From Cohnella fermenti (GTDB lineage Bacteria > Bacillota > Bacilli > Paenibacillales > Paenibacillaceae), in contig NZ_SSOB01000012.1 in the NCBI RefSeq assembly GCF_004801405.1, positions 62,001-126,000 of the forward strand: DNA of 64,000 bases, given 5' to 3'. Each line of letters opens with the position of its first letter. The stretch's first letter is position 1. Shown in pieces: positions 43,966 to 52,653 of the stretch. The position numbers and the translations under genes are program-made. A model generated the notes under the pieces. The model had not been told where the DNA came from. It saw only the letters and a list, made by a program, of their open reading frames with translations, and made no database searches.

Positions 43966-44007
43966 GGAGTAACGATGCCTCTACCTCCCGCGGCGCAGGC
44001 CGGGAAT

Positions 44008-44190
44008 GAATGTGAAATTTCACATTGGCGCGGCACGATAGGGGGGCGATTGGGCGAATTAATGTGAAAAACAGCATAAATCGAGGAAATTTCGGATCGA
44101 TTTTCCGTATATATGCTAAAAACCACATAAAACGCCGAGATTGCCCCCATTCAAGCCCGACGAATGTGAAAATTCATATAAAAACGCCAA
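44008..44190. repeat. Repeat family A, copy 5 (four phased palindromes)
   Basis: 16-mers at 44010-44025 (ATGTGAAATTTCACAT, perfect), 44062-44077, 44113-44128 (inverted) and 44164-44179. Centres are 52, 51 and 51 bp apart, the same geometry and unit order as copy 1, with partly conserved spacers (for example CCGTATATATGCTAAAAA). 44191-44298 contains a short GGGCGCAAACAAGCG tandem (three copies) and no gene. Confidence 0.88.
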
Positions 44191-44298
44191 ACCGCAGGAG
44201 GCAGAGCGCAAAAGACATCGGCCAAGCGGGGGCTGGGCGCAAACAAGCGAGGGCTGGGCGCAAACAAGCGGGGACTAGGCGCAAACATGCACTCTCTC

Positions 44299-45510
44299 TC
44301 AGCCGCCCCCCACCGTCACGCCAGCCCGCTTCAGCGAGCTGTACGCCCAGATCGACGTCGCCATCAGGCTGACGCCCGAGACGATGAAGATGCCCTCGAT
44401 GCCGATCGGGCCGGCGAGCGCCCCGCCAGTGATCGGCCCGATCATATTGCCCAGCGCGAGCGAGCTGCTGTTGAAGCCGAACGCCTGGCTGACGTTGCCG
44501 TCGGGCGTGTGCCGCCGGATCAGCGCATTGACGGTCGGCGTCAGACCGCCGATGAAGATGCCGAGCACGAATCGGTAGGCGAGCAGCTCCGGCACGGAGC
44601 CGGCGATCGCCTGGGGAATAAAGATGATGCCGGCGCCGAGCAGGCAGATGACAAGGATGCGGAACGAGCCGATCTTGTCGCTCAGCTTGCCGAGCAACGG
44701 GGCGGCGACCATGTTCGACATCCCCGTGACCGCGCCGACGAAGCCCGACCAGAAGGCGAGGTCTTCGCTCGTGCCGTGCAGCCGCGAGACGAACAGCGGG
44801 ATAAGCGCCATCGGGCTCAGCATCGCGAACTGGATCAGGAACGTGATCGAGAACAGCGCCGGAAGCTGCGGAATGCGCATCAGCTTCTTCAGGTTGTCGG
44901 CCATGCTCGTCTTCGGGGCGGCGGCGGCCGCCTCCTTGTCGAACGTCTCCTTGACCATAAGCCAGGAGAGCGTCGAGGCAAGGAACAGCAGACCGCCCGT
45001 AATGTAGAAGATGGGGCGGAACCCGACCGCGTCCGCCAGCAGGCCGCCGAGCAGCGGGCCGAGAATCGTGCCGGCGATGCCGCCGGACTGCACGGTTCCC
45101 ATCGAGAAGCCGAGCCGTTCCTTCGGCGTCGACGCCGAGACGAGCGACACGGCCGCCGGGATGTAGCCGGAGATCACCCCGTTCGCCATCCGCAGAAGCA
45201 GCAGCTGCCAAGGCGCGTTCGCGAAGCCCATCAGCACCATCACCACCGACATGCCGAAGCCGGAGCGCAGCAGCATCATTTTCCTCCCGTAGCGGTCCGA
45301 CAGCTTGCCCCACAACGGCTGGAAGAAGAACGACGTCACAAAATTCGATGCGAAAATAAACCCCGCCCAAACGGCGATATTGTGTTCTCCCACGACGCCA
45401 AGATCCTCCTGCAGGTAGAGCGAGAGGAACGGCGTAATCATCGTCATCCCGGCGGAGACGAAGAAGCAGCCCAGCCATAGAACCGCGAGGTTGATTTGCC
45501 AACGTTGCAT
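44299..45510 (-). CDS. MFS multidrug-type efflux transporter
   Basis: A 403-residue protein with 12 hydrophobic helices and the major-facilitator motif A in the loop after TM2 (PLWGKLSDRYGRKMMLLRSGFG), repeated weakly in the second half (PLLGKLSDKIGSFRILV). The TM5 antiporter-type glycine-rich segment is TVQSGGIAGTILGPLLGG. It resembles Bacillus drug:proton antiporters. ATG 45510 follows AGAAGGTG; the frame opens 23 codons earlier but that stretch contains the promoter. A palindrome CTTACCGGTAAG next to the start suggests repressor control. No regulator gene is adjacent. Confidence 0.92.
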   Translation of the reverse strand: MQRWQINLAVLWLGCFFVSAGMTMITPFLSLYLQEDLGVVGEHNIAVWAGFIFASNFVTSFFFQPLWGKLSDRYGRKMMLLRSGFGMSVVMVLMGFANAPWQLLLLRMANGVISGYIPAAVSLVSASTPKERLGFSMGTVQSGGIAGTILGPLLGGLLADAVGFRPIFYITGGLLFLASTLSWLMVKETFDKEAAAAAPKTSMADNLKKLMRIPQLPALFSITFLIQFAMLSPMALIPLFVSRLHGTSEDLAFWSGFVGAVTGMSNMVAAPLLGKLSDKIGSFRILVICLLGAGIIFIPQAIAGSVPELLAYRFVLGIFIGGLTPTVNALIRRHTPDGNVSQAFGFNSSSLALGNMIGPITGGALAGPIGIEGIFIVSGVSLMATSIWAYSSLKRAGVTVGGG

Positions 45511-45523
45511 GCAGGCACCTTCT

Positions 45524-45579
45524 CTTACCGGTAAGATAATATCGTCAACCAGTATAGTATAGTCCATTTTGCCGGACAA
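45524..45579 (-). promoter_or_regulatory. MFS promoter with palindromic operator
   Basis: Minus strand: TTGTCC (45579-45574), 17 bp, TATACT (45556-45551). Downstream of it, between promoter and ribosome site, is the perfect 12-bp palindrome CTTACCGGTAAG (45524-45535), a likely repressor site in the transcribed leader. Confidence 0.65.
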
Positions 45580-45626
45580 GGGCGGGCTTTGTCATACATT
45601 TGTCAACAGATCATGAATGCCAAAGG

Positions 45627-45655
45627 TTGTGACCGCTTGCCAAAAGGGGCATAAT
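45627..45655 (+). promoter_or_regulatory. Promoter of the hemE-hemH-hemY operon
   Basis: TTGTGA (45627-45632), 17 bp, CATAAT (45650-45655), 44 bp ahead of hemE. Divergent from the MFS promoter. Confidence 0.6.
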
Positions 45656-45698
45656 GGAGTCAAAGTAACCCATTCCATGACTAGAGGGGACCAGTCGA

Positions 45699-46748
45699 AT
45701 GAACGACCGATTCTTGAGCGCGTGCCGCGGCGAGCCCGTCGACCGGGTGCCGGTGTGGTACATGCGCCAAGCGGGAAGGTACGACCCCGATTACCGCAAG
45801 ATCAAAGAGAATTATTCCCTGCTTGAGATATGCCGCCAGCCCGAGCTTGCCGCCGAAGTGACGATGATGCCGGTGAACAAGCTCGGTGTCGACGCTGCCA
45901 TTCTGTATTCCGATATTATGAATCCCGTCGCATCGATCGGCATCGACTTCGATATTGTCAAGGACGTCGGCCCGGTCATCGCGAATCCGGTGCGCACGGC
46001 CGCCGAGGTCGACAGGCTGCGCCCGATCGACGTGGAAGGCGATCTGCCGCATGTGCTCGAGACGATCCGCATCCTTCGCCGCGAGCTGAGCGTTCCGCTC
46101 ATTACGTTCGGCGGCGCGCCGTTTACGCTGGCCAGCTATATTATCGAAGGCCGGCCTTCGAAGTCGTACATCCGCACGAAGACGATGATGTACTCGGAGC
46201 CGGACGTCTGGCATAAGCTGATGGGCAAGCTCGCCGACATGGCGGCTGCTTATTTGCGTGCGCAGATCGGGGCCGGGGCCCAGGCCGTGCAATTGTTCGA
46301 CAGTTGGGTAGGCTCGCTCGCCCCGCACGACTTTGAGAGATTCGTGCTGCCGCATGTGCAGGCGATCTTCGACAAGCTGACCGATCTTGACGTGCCGAAG
46401 ATTTACTTCCCGGGCGTCAGCTCCGGCGAGCTGCTGCCGTCTCTTGCGGAGCTGAAGACGGATGTCGTCGGCCTCGACTGGCGCGTGCCGATTGCGGAGG
46501 GACGCCGCCGCCTGGGCGGGCGCTTCGCGGTGCAGGGCAACCTCGATCCGTACGTGCTGACCGCGCCGCAGAACGTCATTCACGAGCATGCCGCGAGGCT
46601 TATCGACGAGGGCGTTCGGGAGCCGGGGTATATTTTCAACCTCGGTCATGGCCTGTTCCCGGAAGCTTCCCTCGAGAAGCTGAGAGAGTTGACGGCGTTC
46701 GTACACGAATATTCGGAGAAAAAGTTGAGAGAAGGGGTGGCGGGATGA
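45699..46748 (+). CDS. hemE: Uroporphyrinogen decarboxylase
   Basis: A 349-residue TIM-barrel enzyme turning uroporphyrinogen III into coproporphyrinogen III. N-terminal signature PVWYMRQAGRYDPDYRKIKE, then SDIMNPVASIGIDFDI, FGGAPFTLASYIIEGRPSK, FDSWVGSLAPHDFERFVLP and GLDWRVPI. GAGGGGACC precedes the ATG. It overlaps hemH by four bases (ATGA), giving a compact haem operon typical of Gram-positive bacteria. Confidence 0.97.
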   Translation: MNDRFLSACRGEPVDRVPVWYMRQAGRYDPDYRKIKENYSLLEICRQPELAAEVTMMPVNKLGVDAAILYSDIMNPVASIGIDFDIVKDVGPVIANPVRTAAEVDRLRPIDVEGDLPHVLETIRILRRELSVPLITFGGAPFTLASYIIEGRPSKSYIRTKTMMYSEPDVWHKLMGKLADMAAAYLRAQIGAGAQAVQLFDSWVGSLAPHDFERFVLPHVQAIFDKLTDLDVPKIYFPGVSSGELLPSLAELKTDVVGLDWRVPIAEGRRRLGGRFAVQGNLDPYVLTAPQNVIHEHAARLIDEGVREPGYIFNLGHGLFPEASLEKLRELTAFVHEYSEKKLREGVAG

Positions 46749-47662
46749 GCGCGGTCGGCGTATTGGTCATGTCGTACGGAACTCCGGACAGTCTGGAAGG
46801 CGTCGAGGCGTACTACACGCACATTCGCCGCGGCCACCCTCCGACACGGGAGCAACTGGAGGATCTCACATCGCGCTACGAGGCGATCGTGGGCGGGGTT
46901 TTCCCGCTTCGGGAGAACACGAACCGCCAGGTCGAAGCGCTCCAGCGCACGCTGGACGAGCTCGCGGGAGAAGGACGCTACCGTTGCTACCAGGGCCTAA
47001 AGCACGCGGCTCCGTTCATCGAAGACGGAGTGGCGGCGATGGCCGCGGACGGCGTGAAGGCCGCGGTCGCAATCGTGCTCACGCCGCAGTTCTCGGCGAT
47101 GAGCGTCGGGGGGTATCTGAAGCGGGCCCGCGAGGAAGCGGAGCGGCACGGCATTCTTCTCGCCGAGGTGGAGAGCTATCATCTTCATCCCGAGCTCATC
47201 TCCGCGCTGGAGAAGCGCGTGAAGGGCGGTCTCGAGAAGCTGGGCGCGGACAGGGACGGGGCGCTTGTCCTGTTCAGCGCGCACAGCCTGCCGGCGAGGA
47301 TCGTGGAGATGAACGATCCGTATCCGGAGCAACTGCTCGAGACGTCCAGGGCGATCGCGGAAGCGGCCGGTGTCGATCGCTGGCAGTTCACCTGGCAGAG
47401 CGCGGGCCAGACCGGCCAGCCGTGGCTCGGGCCGGACATTCTGGACACGCTGGAGTCGCTCTCCCGCGAAGGGACGAAGGCGGTGCTCGTCGCGCCGGTC
47501 GGCTTCGTATCCGACCATCTGGAGGTTCTGTACGACCTGGACCTTGAGGCGAAGAAGCGGGCGGCCGAGCTCGGCATTCATCTGGAGCGGATCGACATGC
47601 TCAACGACGACGGCGAGTACATGAACGCCCTGGCGGACACGATTGTCAAGGCGGTCGATTAA
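46745..47662 (+). CDS. hemH: Ferrochelatase (coproporphyrin III type)
   Basis: A 305-residue monomeric chelatase inserting Fe(II) into the porphyrin. Start VGVLVMSYGTPDSLEGVEAYYTHIRRG; PQFSAMSVGGYLKRA; catalytic His in LVLFSAHSLPARIVEMNDPY; second metal-site Glu in GFVSDHLEVLYDLDLEA. Short, soluble form without a 2Fe-2S tail. In Gram-positive bacteria the substrate is coproporphyrin III, consistent with the next gene. Coupled to hemE. Confidence 0.96.
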   Translation: MSAVGVLVMSYGTPDSLEGVEAYYTHIRRGHPPTREQLEDLTSRYEAIVGGVFPLRENTNRQVEALQRTLDELAGEGRYRCYQGLKHAAPFIEDGVAAMAADGVKAAVAIVLTPQFSAMSVGGYLKRAREEAERHGILLAEVESYHLHPELISALEKRVKGGLEKLGADRDGALVLFSAHSLPARIVEMNDPYPEQLLETSRAIAEAAGVDRWQFTWQSAGQTGQPWLGPDILDTLESLSREGTKAVLVAPVGFVSDHLEVLYDLDLEAKKRAAELGIHLERIDMLNDDGEYMNALADTIVKAVD

Positions 47663-47681
47663 GAAGATGGAGAGTGGCGAT

Positions 47682-49139
47682 ATGGGACGTAATGTCAGAC
47701 GGGTGGCGATACTCGGGGGCGGCATTACCGGCCTCAGCGCCGCTTTTTATTTGAAGCGGCACGCGAGAGAACGGAACATGGATGTGGAAGTGACCGTGCT
47801 GGAGGCGTCCGGCCGGCTCGGCGGCAAGGTGAACACGCTGCGCAAGGAAGGCTTCGTCATCGAGCGCGGACCGGATTCGTTCCTCGGCCGCAAGCTGCCG
47901 ATGCTGCATCTGGCGCGGGACCTCGGTCTGCTGGACGAGCTTGTCGGCACGAACCCGCAGGCGACGAAGACGTACCTGGCGTCCGGCGGGAGCCTCAAGC
48001 CGATGCCGAAGGGCATCAACCTTGGCATCCCGAACAACCTCGGCTTGTTCGCGAGAACAAGCCTGGTGTCCCCGCACGGCAAGCTGCGCGCGCTTGACGA
48101 GATGCGGATCGCGCCGCGCGAGGGCGACGGGGACGAGAGCATCGGCGCGTTCCTTGAGCGCCGGCTCGGCCGCGAGATGGTCGAGAAGATCGCGGAGCCG
48201 CTGCTCGCGGGCATTCATTCCGGCGATCTGTACAAGCTGGGCCTTGCGGCGACGTTCCCGGAATTCCGCGAGATGGAGAAGAAGCACGGCAGCCTCATTC
48301 GCGGCATGATGGAAGCGAAGCGGCTCGCGCCGACGGCGGGCGCGCAGGCGGCCAAGGCGCGCGCCGAAGCGGTCGGCGGCTATCCGATCCCGCCGACGGT
48401 GTTCCTTACCTTCCGCAACGGGCTGTCCACCGTCATCGAGGCGCTCGAGAAGCATCTGCGCGAGGACGGCACGGAGATCCGGCTCGGCGGCGAGGTCGTC
48501 CGGCTGGAGAAGGCCTCGGCCGCCTATCGCTTGCATCTGAAGGACGGCTCCGCACTCGAAGCCGACGCCGTGCTGCTGACGATGCCGGGGTACGCATCGC
48601 TGCCGCTGCTCGCCCCGCACATGGAACTCGGCCCGCTCGGCGACATGGAGTACGTCTCCGTCGCGAACGTCGTGTTCGCCTACGACGGGAAGGGCTTCGG
48701 CCACCGGCTGGACGGCGCCGGCTTCCTTGTCCCGCACTCGGAAGGGCTGACGATTACGGCCAGCACGTGGACGTCCGCCAAGTGGGGCCACACCGCCCCC
48801 GCCGACAAGCGGCTTATTCGCTGCTATGTCGGACATGCCGGGGACGACTCCGACGTGGAGCTGAGCGACGAGGAGATGACCGATCGCGTCCGCAGCGACC
48901 TGCGCACTCTGATGGGCCTCGCCGCGGAACCGCAGTTCGTCGAGATTACCCGGCTTCGCCGCGGCATGCCGCAGTACGGCATCGGTCACGCCGAGCACGT
49001 CGCAGCGTTCCGCAAGCGGCTCGCCGCTGCGCTTCCCGGCATCTTCGCGACGGGCGCCTCCTTCGACGCCGTCGGCCTGCCCGACTGCGTTCGCATGGGC
49101 CAGGATGCGGCGGAACAGCTCTTGGCGTTCGGCGAATAG
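47682..49139 (+). CDS. hemY: Coproporphyrinogen III oxidase, FAD-dependent (HemY/CgoX)
   Basis: A 485-residue flavoprotein oxidising coproporphyrinogen III to coproporphyrin III in the Gram-positive branch. FAD motif RRVAILGGGITGLSAAFYLKR, acidic VTVLEASGRLGGKVNT, then IERGPDSFL, and C-terminal FAD contact PGIFATGASFDAVGLPDCVRMG. ATG 47682 after GGAGAGTGG is preferred; ATGs at 47643 and 47667 have poorer sites. Third gene of the haem operon; later steps are not in the window. Confidence 0.94.
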   Translation: MGRNVRRVAILGGGITGLSAAFYLKRHARERNMDVEVTVLEASGRLGGKVNTLRKEGFVIERGPDSFLGRKLPMLHLARDLGLLDELVGTNPQATKTYLASGGSLKPMPKGINLGIPNNLGLFARTSLVSPHGKLRALDEMRIAPREGDGDESIGAFLERRLGREMVEKIAEPLLAGIHSGDLYKLGLAATFPEFREMEKKHGSLIRGMMEAKRLAPTAGAQAAKARAEAVGGYPIPPTVFLTFRNGLSTVIEALEKHLREDGTEIRLGGEVVRLEKASAAYRLHLKDGSALEADAVLLTMPGYASLPLLAPHMELGPLGDMEYVSVANVVFAYDGKGFGHRLDGAGFLVPHSEGLTITASTWTSAKWGHTAPADKRLIRCYVGHAGDDSDVELSDEEMTDRVRSDLRTLMGLAAEPQFVEITRLRRGMPQYGIGHAEHVAAFRKRLAAALPGIFATGASFDAVGLPDCVRMGQDAAEQLLAFGE

Positions 49140-49184
49140 CAACGAGGATGCCCGACGTTGCTCCCGCCGCCTCGCCGCGTCATC

Positions 49185-49224
49185 CCGATCTCCCGCCGCC
49201 GCGCGGAGGTCGGGCTTTTGAATT
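49185..49224 (+). terminator. Terminator of the haem operon
   Basis: Stem CCCGATCTCC / GGAGGTCGGG with one mismatch and an 11-nt loop, followed by CTTTT. Confidence 0.7.
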
Positions 49225-49375
49225 TTAAACGGATCTTTAGGTGTTTCGACAATTGATTCGACACGATACGACAAAACTTCCTGTAGCCAGTAAGGTAAAA
49301 TCTTCATTAATGTGCGGATTTGATCTTGTCGAATTCATGCATACTCTTATCCCATAACAGAAAGGTTGAGATCTT

Positions 49376-50572
49376 TTGCGCAAGTTCTGGCTTCTTCTCG
49401 TAACGGCTTCCTTATTCTTCGCTTATTCCGGCATGGCTGGCGCGGCATCGCCCCAGAAGCCGATCCAAGTGTTCGTGAACGGCTCTCCCGTCACGTTCGC
49501 GGTAGACCCGGTCGCCATCGACAGCAGGACGTTCGTCGAATTCCGCTCCCTGTTCTCGGCTCTCGGCTATGAAGTGGACTACGTGTCGGCGACCAAAACG
49601 ATTGTCGCGGAATCCGCCGATCGCGTCATCAAGATGACCGTCGGCTCCAAGCTCGCTTATGTGAACGACGAGCAGGTGCAGGTCGACGATCAGCTCAAGA
49701 TCGTCGACAGCCGCACACTGGTCGGTGTCCGCTTCATCGCGACGCTGTCCGGCAAGGACGTGACGTGGGTGCCGGAGACGAGAACGGTCGAGATCGTCGA
49801 TCAAGGGCCGACTCCGGAGCAGGAGGCTGCCGTCTTCGCGGTGCTGAATAAGCTCCAACTGACCGAAGCGGCTCATGACTATCTCGGGCATATCGCTTTG
49901 TTCACGGACGATTCCCCGTTCTTGGCCTCCCTCGGCGACGATTACAAGGACCAATGGGAACGGGTGAAGACGAGAACGACCATCCTTGAGAAGACCATCG
50001 TGTCGTATTCGGCCGACACGGCCGTCCTGCAGACGGAGGAGAAGAACGAGAAGATCGGCGGAGAAGGCTTCAGCCCCGATTACGAAGGAACCTTCTACTA
50101 TACGCTCAAGCTCGACGGGGCGGGAGAGTGGAAGATCAACAATGTGGAGATGATCGCATTCGAGGTGACGAATGCGGAAGAACTGCTCGACCAGGCGGTT
50201 ACGCTGCCCGACGCGGATGCAGCGGCGCTGAGAAGCGTGCTGGAAGCGCAGTTCAAGGCTACCGCCGACGAGGATATCGATGGCTACATGGCGACCATGT
50301 TCTTCGATGACGAATCGACCAAGCAGTATGTTCGGGATACGATCAAGCAAGTGTTTGAACAGACCGATTCCGTCATCACAATCGACAAGTTTACGGTCGT
50401 CGACTATTACGGCACCGATAAGGCGACCATCGTAGCGGAGATGACCACGGAGGTTCAAGTGTCCGGGCAGACGATCAAGATTCATTCCATCGTCTCGAAT
50501 GATGCGGAGAAGAGAGACGGCAAGTGGCTGCTCGATCCGGCGGCAGCCCAGTTGAAGAGCGAGCAGCTTTAA
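49376..50572 (+). CDS. Secreted stalk-domain (CuAO_N1) protein
   Basis: A 398-residue exported protein. The signal peptide (residues 1-~22, ending GMAGAASPQ) is followed by a copper-amine-oxidase N-terminal-type domain (IQVFVNGSPVTFAVDPVAI, FVEFRSLFSALGYEVDYVS, LVGVRFIATLSGKDVTW) and two NTF2/SnoaL-like segments (~145-265 and ~280-395; DEDIDGYMATMFFDDES). No enzyme motif is recognised. The TTG start follows AGAAAGGTTGAGATCTT. Monocistronic between terminators. A wall- or polymer-associated role is likely for the family, but function is unknown. Confidence 0.75.
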   Translation: MRKFWLLLVTASLFFAYSGMAGAASPQKPIQVFVNGSPVTFAVDPVAIDSRTFVEFRSLFSALGYEVDYVSATKTIVAESADRVIKMTVGSKLAYVNDEQVQVDDQLKIVDSRTLVGVRFIATLSGKDVTWVPETRTVEIVDQGPTPEQEAAVFAVLNKLQLTEAAHDYLGHIALFTDDSPFLASLGDDYKDQWERVKTRTTILEKTIVSYSADTAVLQTEEKNEKIGGEGFSPDYEGTFYYTLKLDGAGEWKINNVEMIAFEVTNAEELLDQAVTLPDADAAALRSVLEAQFKATADEDIDGYMATMFFDDESTKQYVRDTIKQVFEQTDSVITIDKFTVVDYYGTDKATIVAEMTTEVQVSGQTIKIHSIVSNDAEKRDGKWLLDPAAAQLKSEQL

Positions 50573-50589
50573 TCGCCATATGACCGATG

Positions 50590-50616
50590 CGGCAGGGGGA
50601 ACTTCCTCCTGTCGTT
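50590..50616 (+). terminator. Terminator-like hairpin
   Basis: CGGCAGG-GGGAACTTCC-CCTGTCG-type stem-loop followed by TTTCTCTG, 18 bp after the stop at 50572. Confidence 0.6.
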
Positions 50617-50763
50617 TCTCTGTTTATTGGCCATTTTTATCCCTCCATAATGAGAATACGCTCTTATGACGCCCGAGGCGCGGATTTATAATAAGAAGTG
50701 TAATCGGTGGCCTTCCTGCTATAATCAGAGCATCGAGTCCGCAAGAGGGAGGACGTTCAGCCG

Positions 50764-52653
50764 ATGAGCCTTGGAAGACGGGTATTCACCGCGTTTATGG
50801 TTTTTATCATCGTCCCGTTATTCGTTCTTGGAACCGTATCCTATCTCGTCTTCCAGCACATTACGGAAGAGAAGTACACGGAACAGATGGAGCTGTCGAT
50901 GAACGCGATCGGCCGCAACATCAGCAATATGATCAAGGAAGCGAATTACTTCTCCGACTTCTGGGTGACGACGAAGGACAGCGTGCAGAGCGTGGAGCAG
51001 TCGATCGGCCGAATGACGCCGGAGACGTCGTCTGCGACTGCCGAATCGAGCGAATTGAGCGACGACAAATATATGGAAGAGATGCAGGAGCGGCAGAAGC
51101 TGAGCCAGCGGGTTCTTCTCACGTATCCCGGCATCAAGTCGGTGACGCTCTACCCGAATGACGGCCGAGTCGTCAAAGTCGGTTTTATTCCGGATACCCC
51201 GCCCGATTTCCAGGTGCTTACGTCGAAGCCGATTTTCCAGGAAGTGCTGCGGAAGAACGGTGCGCCGGTATGGATCGGACCCAACGAAGACAAGGACCTG
51301 ACGGGAGAGAACAACCTGTTCACCCAGATCCGGGTGCTGCTTGACATCGACACGCTGAAGAGCAAAGGGATTCTCGTTATTCGTTTCCAGATGAACGAGC
51401 TTAACCATACGTTTGATTTCTACAATACGGCAGCCAGCGACAACCGGCGTTATCTGATCGTCGGCCGCGGCGGAACAGTCGTCTACGACAGCGAGGCGAG
51501 TCTGGAAGGGCAGAGCTTCGAGCGGACCGCCGACCCGGACGGCAAGCTCGATCTGACGAGTTCGTTCCAGAGCGTCAAGATGAAGTTTCTCGGGGAGCAG
51601 AGCCTTGTCTCCGTCCATAACCTCGGGGATATCAAGCGGCTTGGCGTCGGCGACTGGTCGCTTGTTACGGTGACGGATTGGAAGTACCTGTCCGGCAGCC
51701 AGACCCGGATTCTCAGTTGGTTGCTTGGCATCACGCTCGCCTCCATCGTGCTGGCGCTGTTCTTTAACCTTCTGTTCGTTCGCCGCACCGTGCGCTTTAT
51801 CGTCAAGGTCGTCTCGGCGATGCGCAAGGTGGAACGCGGGGATCTGACGACCCGGGTGTCCATGGCCGGCAACGACGAGACCGTCATTCTTGCCAAGGGC
51901 TTCAACAGCCTGGTGGAGCGGGTGTCCGAGCTGCTCGAGGACGTCACCCGGGAGCAGAAGCGCAAGCGCAAGGCCGAGATGATGCTGCTGCAGGCCCAGA
52001 TCAAGCCGCACTTTCTGTTTAATGCGCTGGAATCGATCAACATTCTCGCCGTGCAGAACGAAGGACGCAAGGTTAGCAGAATGGTGCAAAGACTGGCGAA
52101 CATCTTCCGGATCAGCATTCAGCAGAAGGAGGAGATTCGCGTCGATCAGGAGCTCGAGCATCTTCGCAGCTACCTGGAGATTCAGAAGTTCCGGTTCGAG
52201 GAACTGTTCGAGTACGAGATCGACGTTCCTTCCGAACTGTGCGGCCACAGCATTCTCAAGCTGACGCTCCAGCCGCTCGTCGAGAACAGCATCCAGCATG
52301 GGTTCGAGGGGATCGATTACTTGGGCCGGCTTCGGGTCTGGGCCAGAGAGGAAGAAGCGGGCCTCGCGTTCTATGTCGAGGACAACGGAATCGGTATCGG
52401 CGAGGAGCAGCTTGCGCGGTTCGCGTCCAGCGGAGTGACGACACTCGAGGAGCTGTACGAGGAATCGTCGGAGACGGGAGAGCGGCGGGGGCTCGGCGTC
52501 GGCAACGTGGCGGACCGGCTGCGCATTCATTACGGAACGGGATACGGATTGATTCTATGCAGCGCACCGGGACAGGGGACCGTCATCAAGTGCCTCATAC
52601 CGAAGACAGCGAAGGGAGAATCTCATGATGCTGAAGGCCCTATTGGTGGATGA
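50764..52653 (+). CDS. YesM-type sensor histidine kinase
   Basis: A 629-residue two-transmembrane sensor: TM1 (~8-30), a large extracellular sensor region (~31-310), TM2 (LGITLASIVLALFFNLLFV), HAMP (~335-390), then His_kinase (LLQAQIKPHFLFNALESIN, phospho-His) and HATPase_c (LTLQPLVENSIQHGFEG as N box; YVEDNGIGIGEEQL as G1 box). Such kinases usually sense extracellular saccharides. GGGAGGACG precedes the ATG. It overlaps the response-regulator gene by 29 bp. Confidence 0.94.
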   Translation: MSLGRRVFTAFMVFIIVPLFVLGTVSYLVFQHITEEKYTEQMELSMNAIGRNISNMIKEANYFSDFWVTTKDSVQSVEQSIGRMTPETSSATAESSELSDDKYMEEMQERQKLSQRVLLTYPGIKSVTLYPNDGRVVKVGFIPDTPPDFQVLTSKPIFQEVLRKNGAPVWIGPNEDKDLTGENNLFTQIRVLLDIDTLKSKGILVIRFQMNELNHTFDFYNTAASDNRRYLIVGRGGTVVYDSEASLEGQSFERTADPDGKLDLTSSFQSVKMKFLGEQSLVSVHNLGDIKRLGVGDWSLVTVTDWKYLSGSQTRILSWLLGITLASIVLALFFNLLFVRRTVRFIVKVVSAMRKVERGDLTTRVSMAGNDETVILAKGFNSLVERVSELLEDVTREQKRKRKAEMMLLQAQIKPHFLFNALESINILAVQNEGRKVSRMVQRLANIFRISIQQKEEIRVDQELEHLRSYLEIQKFRFEELFEYEIDVPSELCGHSILKLTLQPLVENSIQHGFEGIDYLGRLRVWAREEEAGLAFYVEDNGIGIGEEQLARFASSGVTTLEELYEESSETGERRGLGVGNVADRLRIHYGTGYGLILCSAPGQGTVIKCLIPKTAKGESHDAEGPIGG

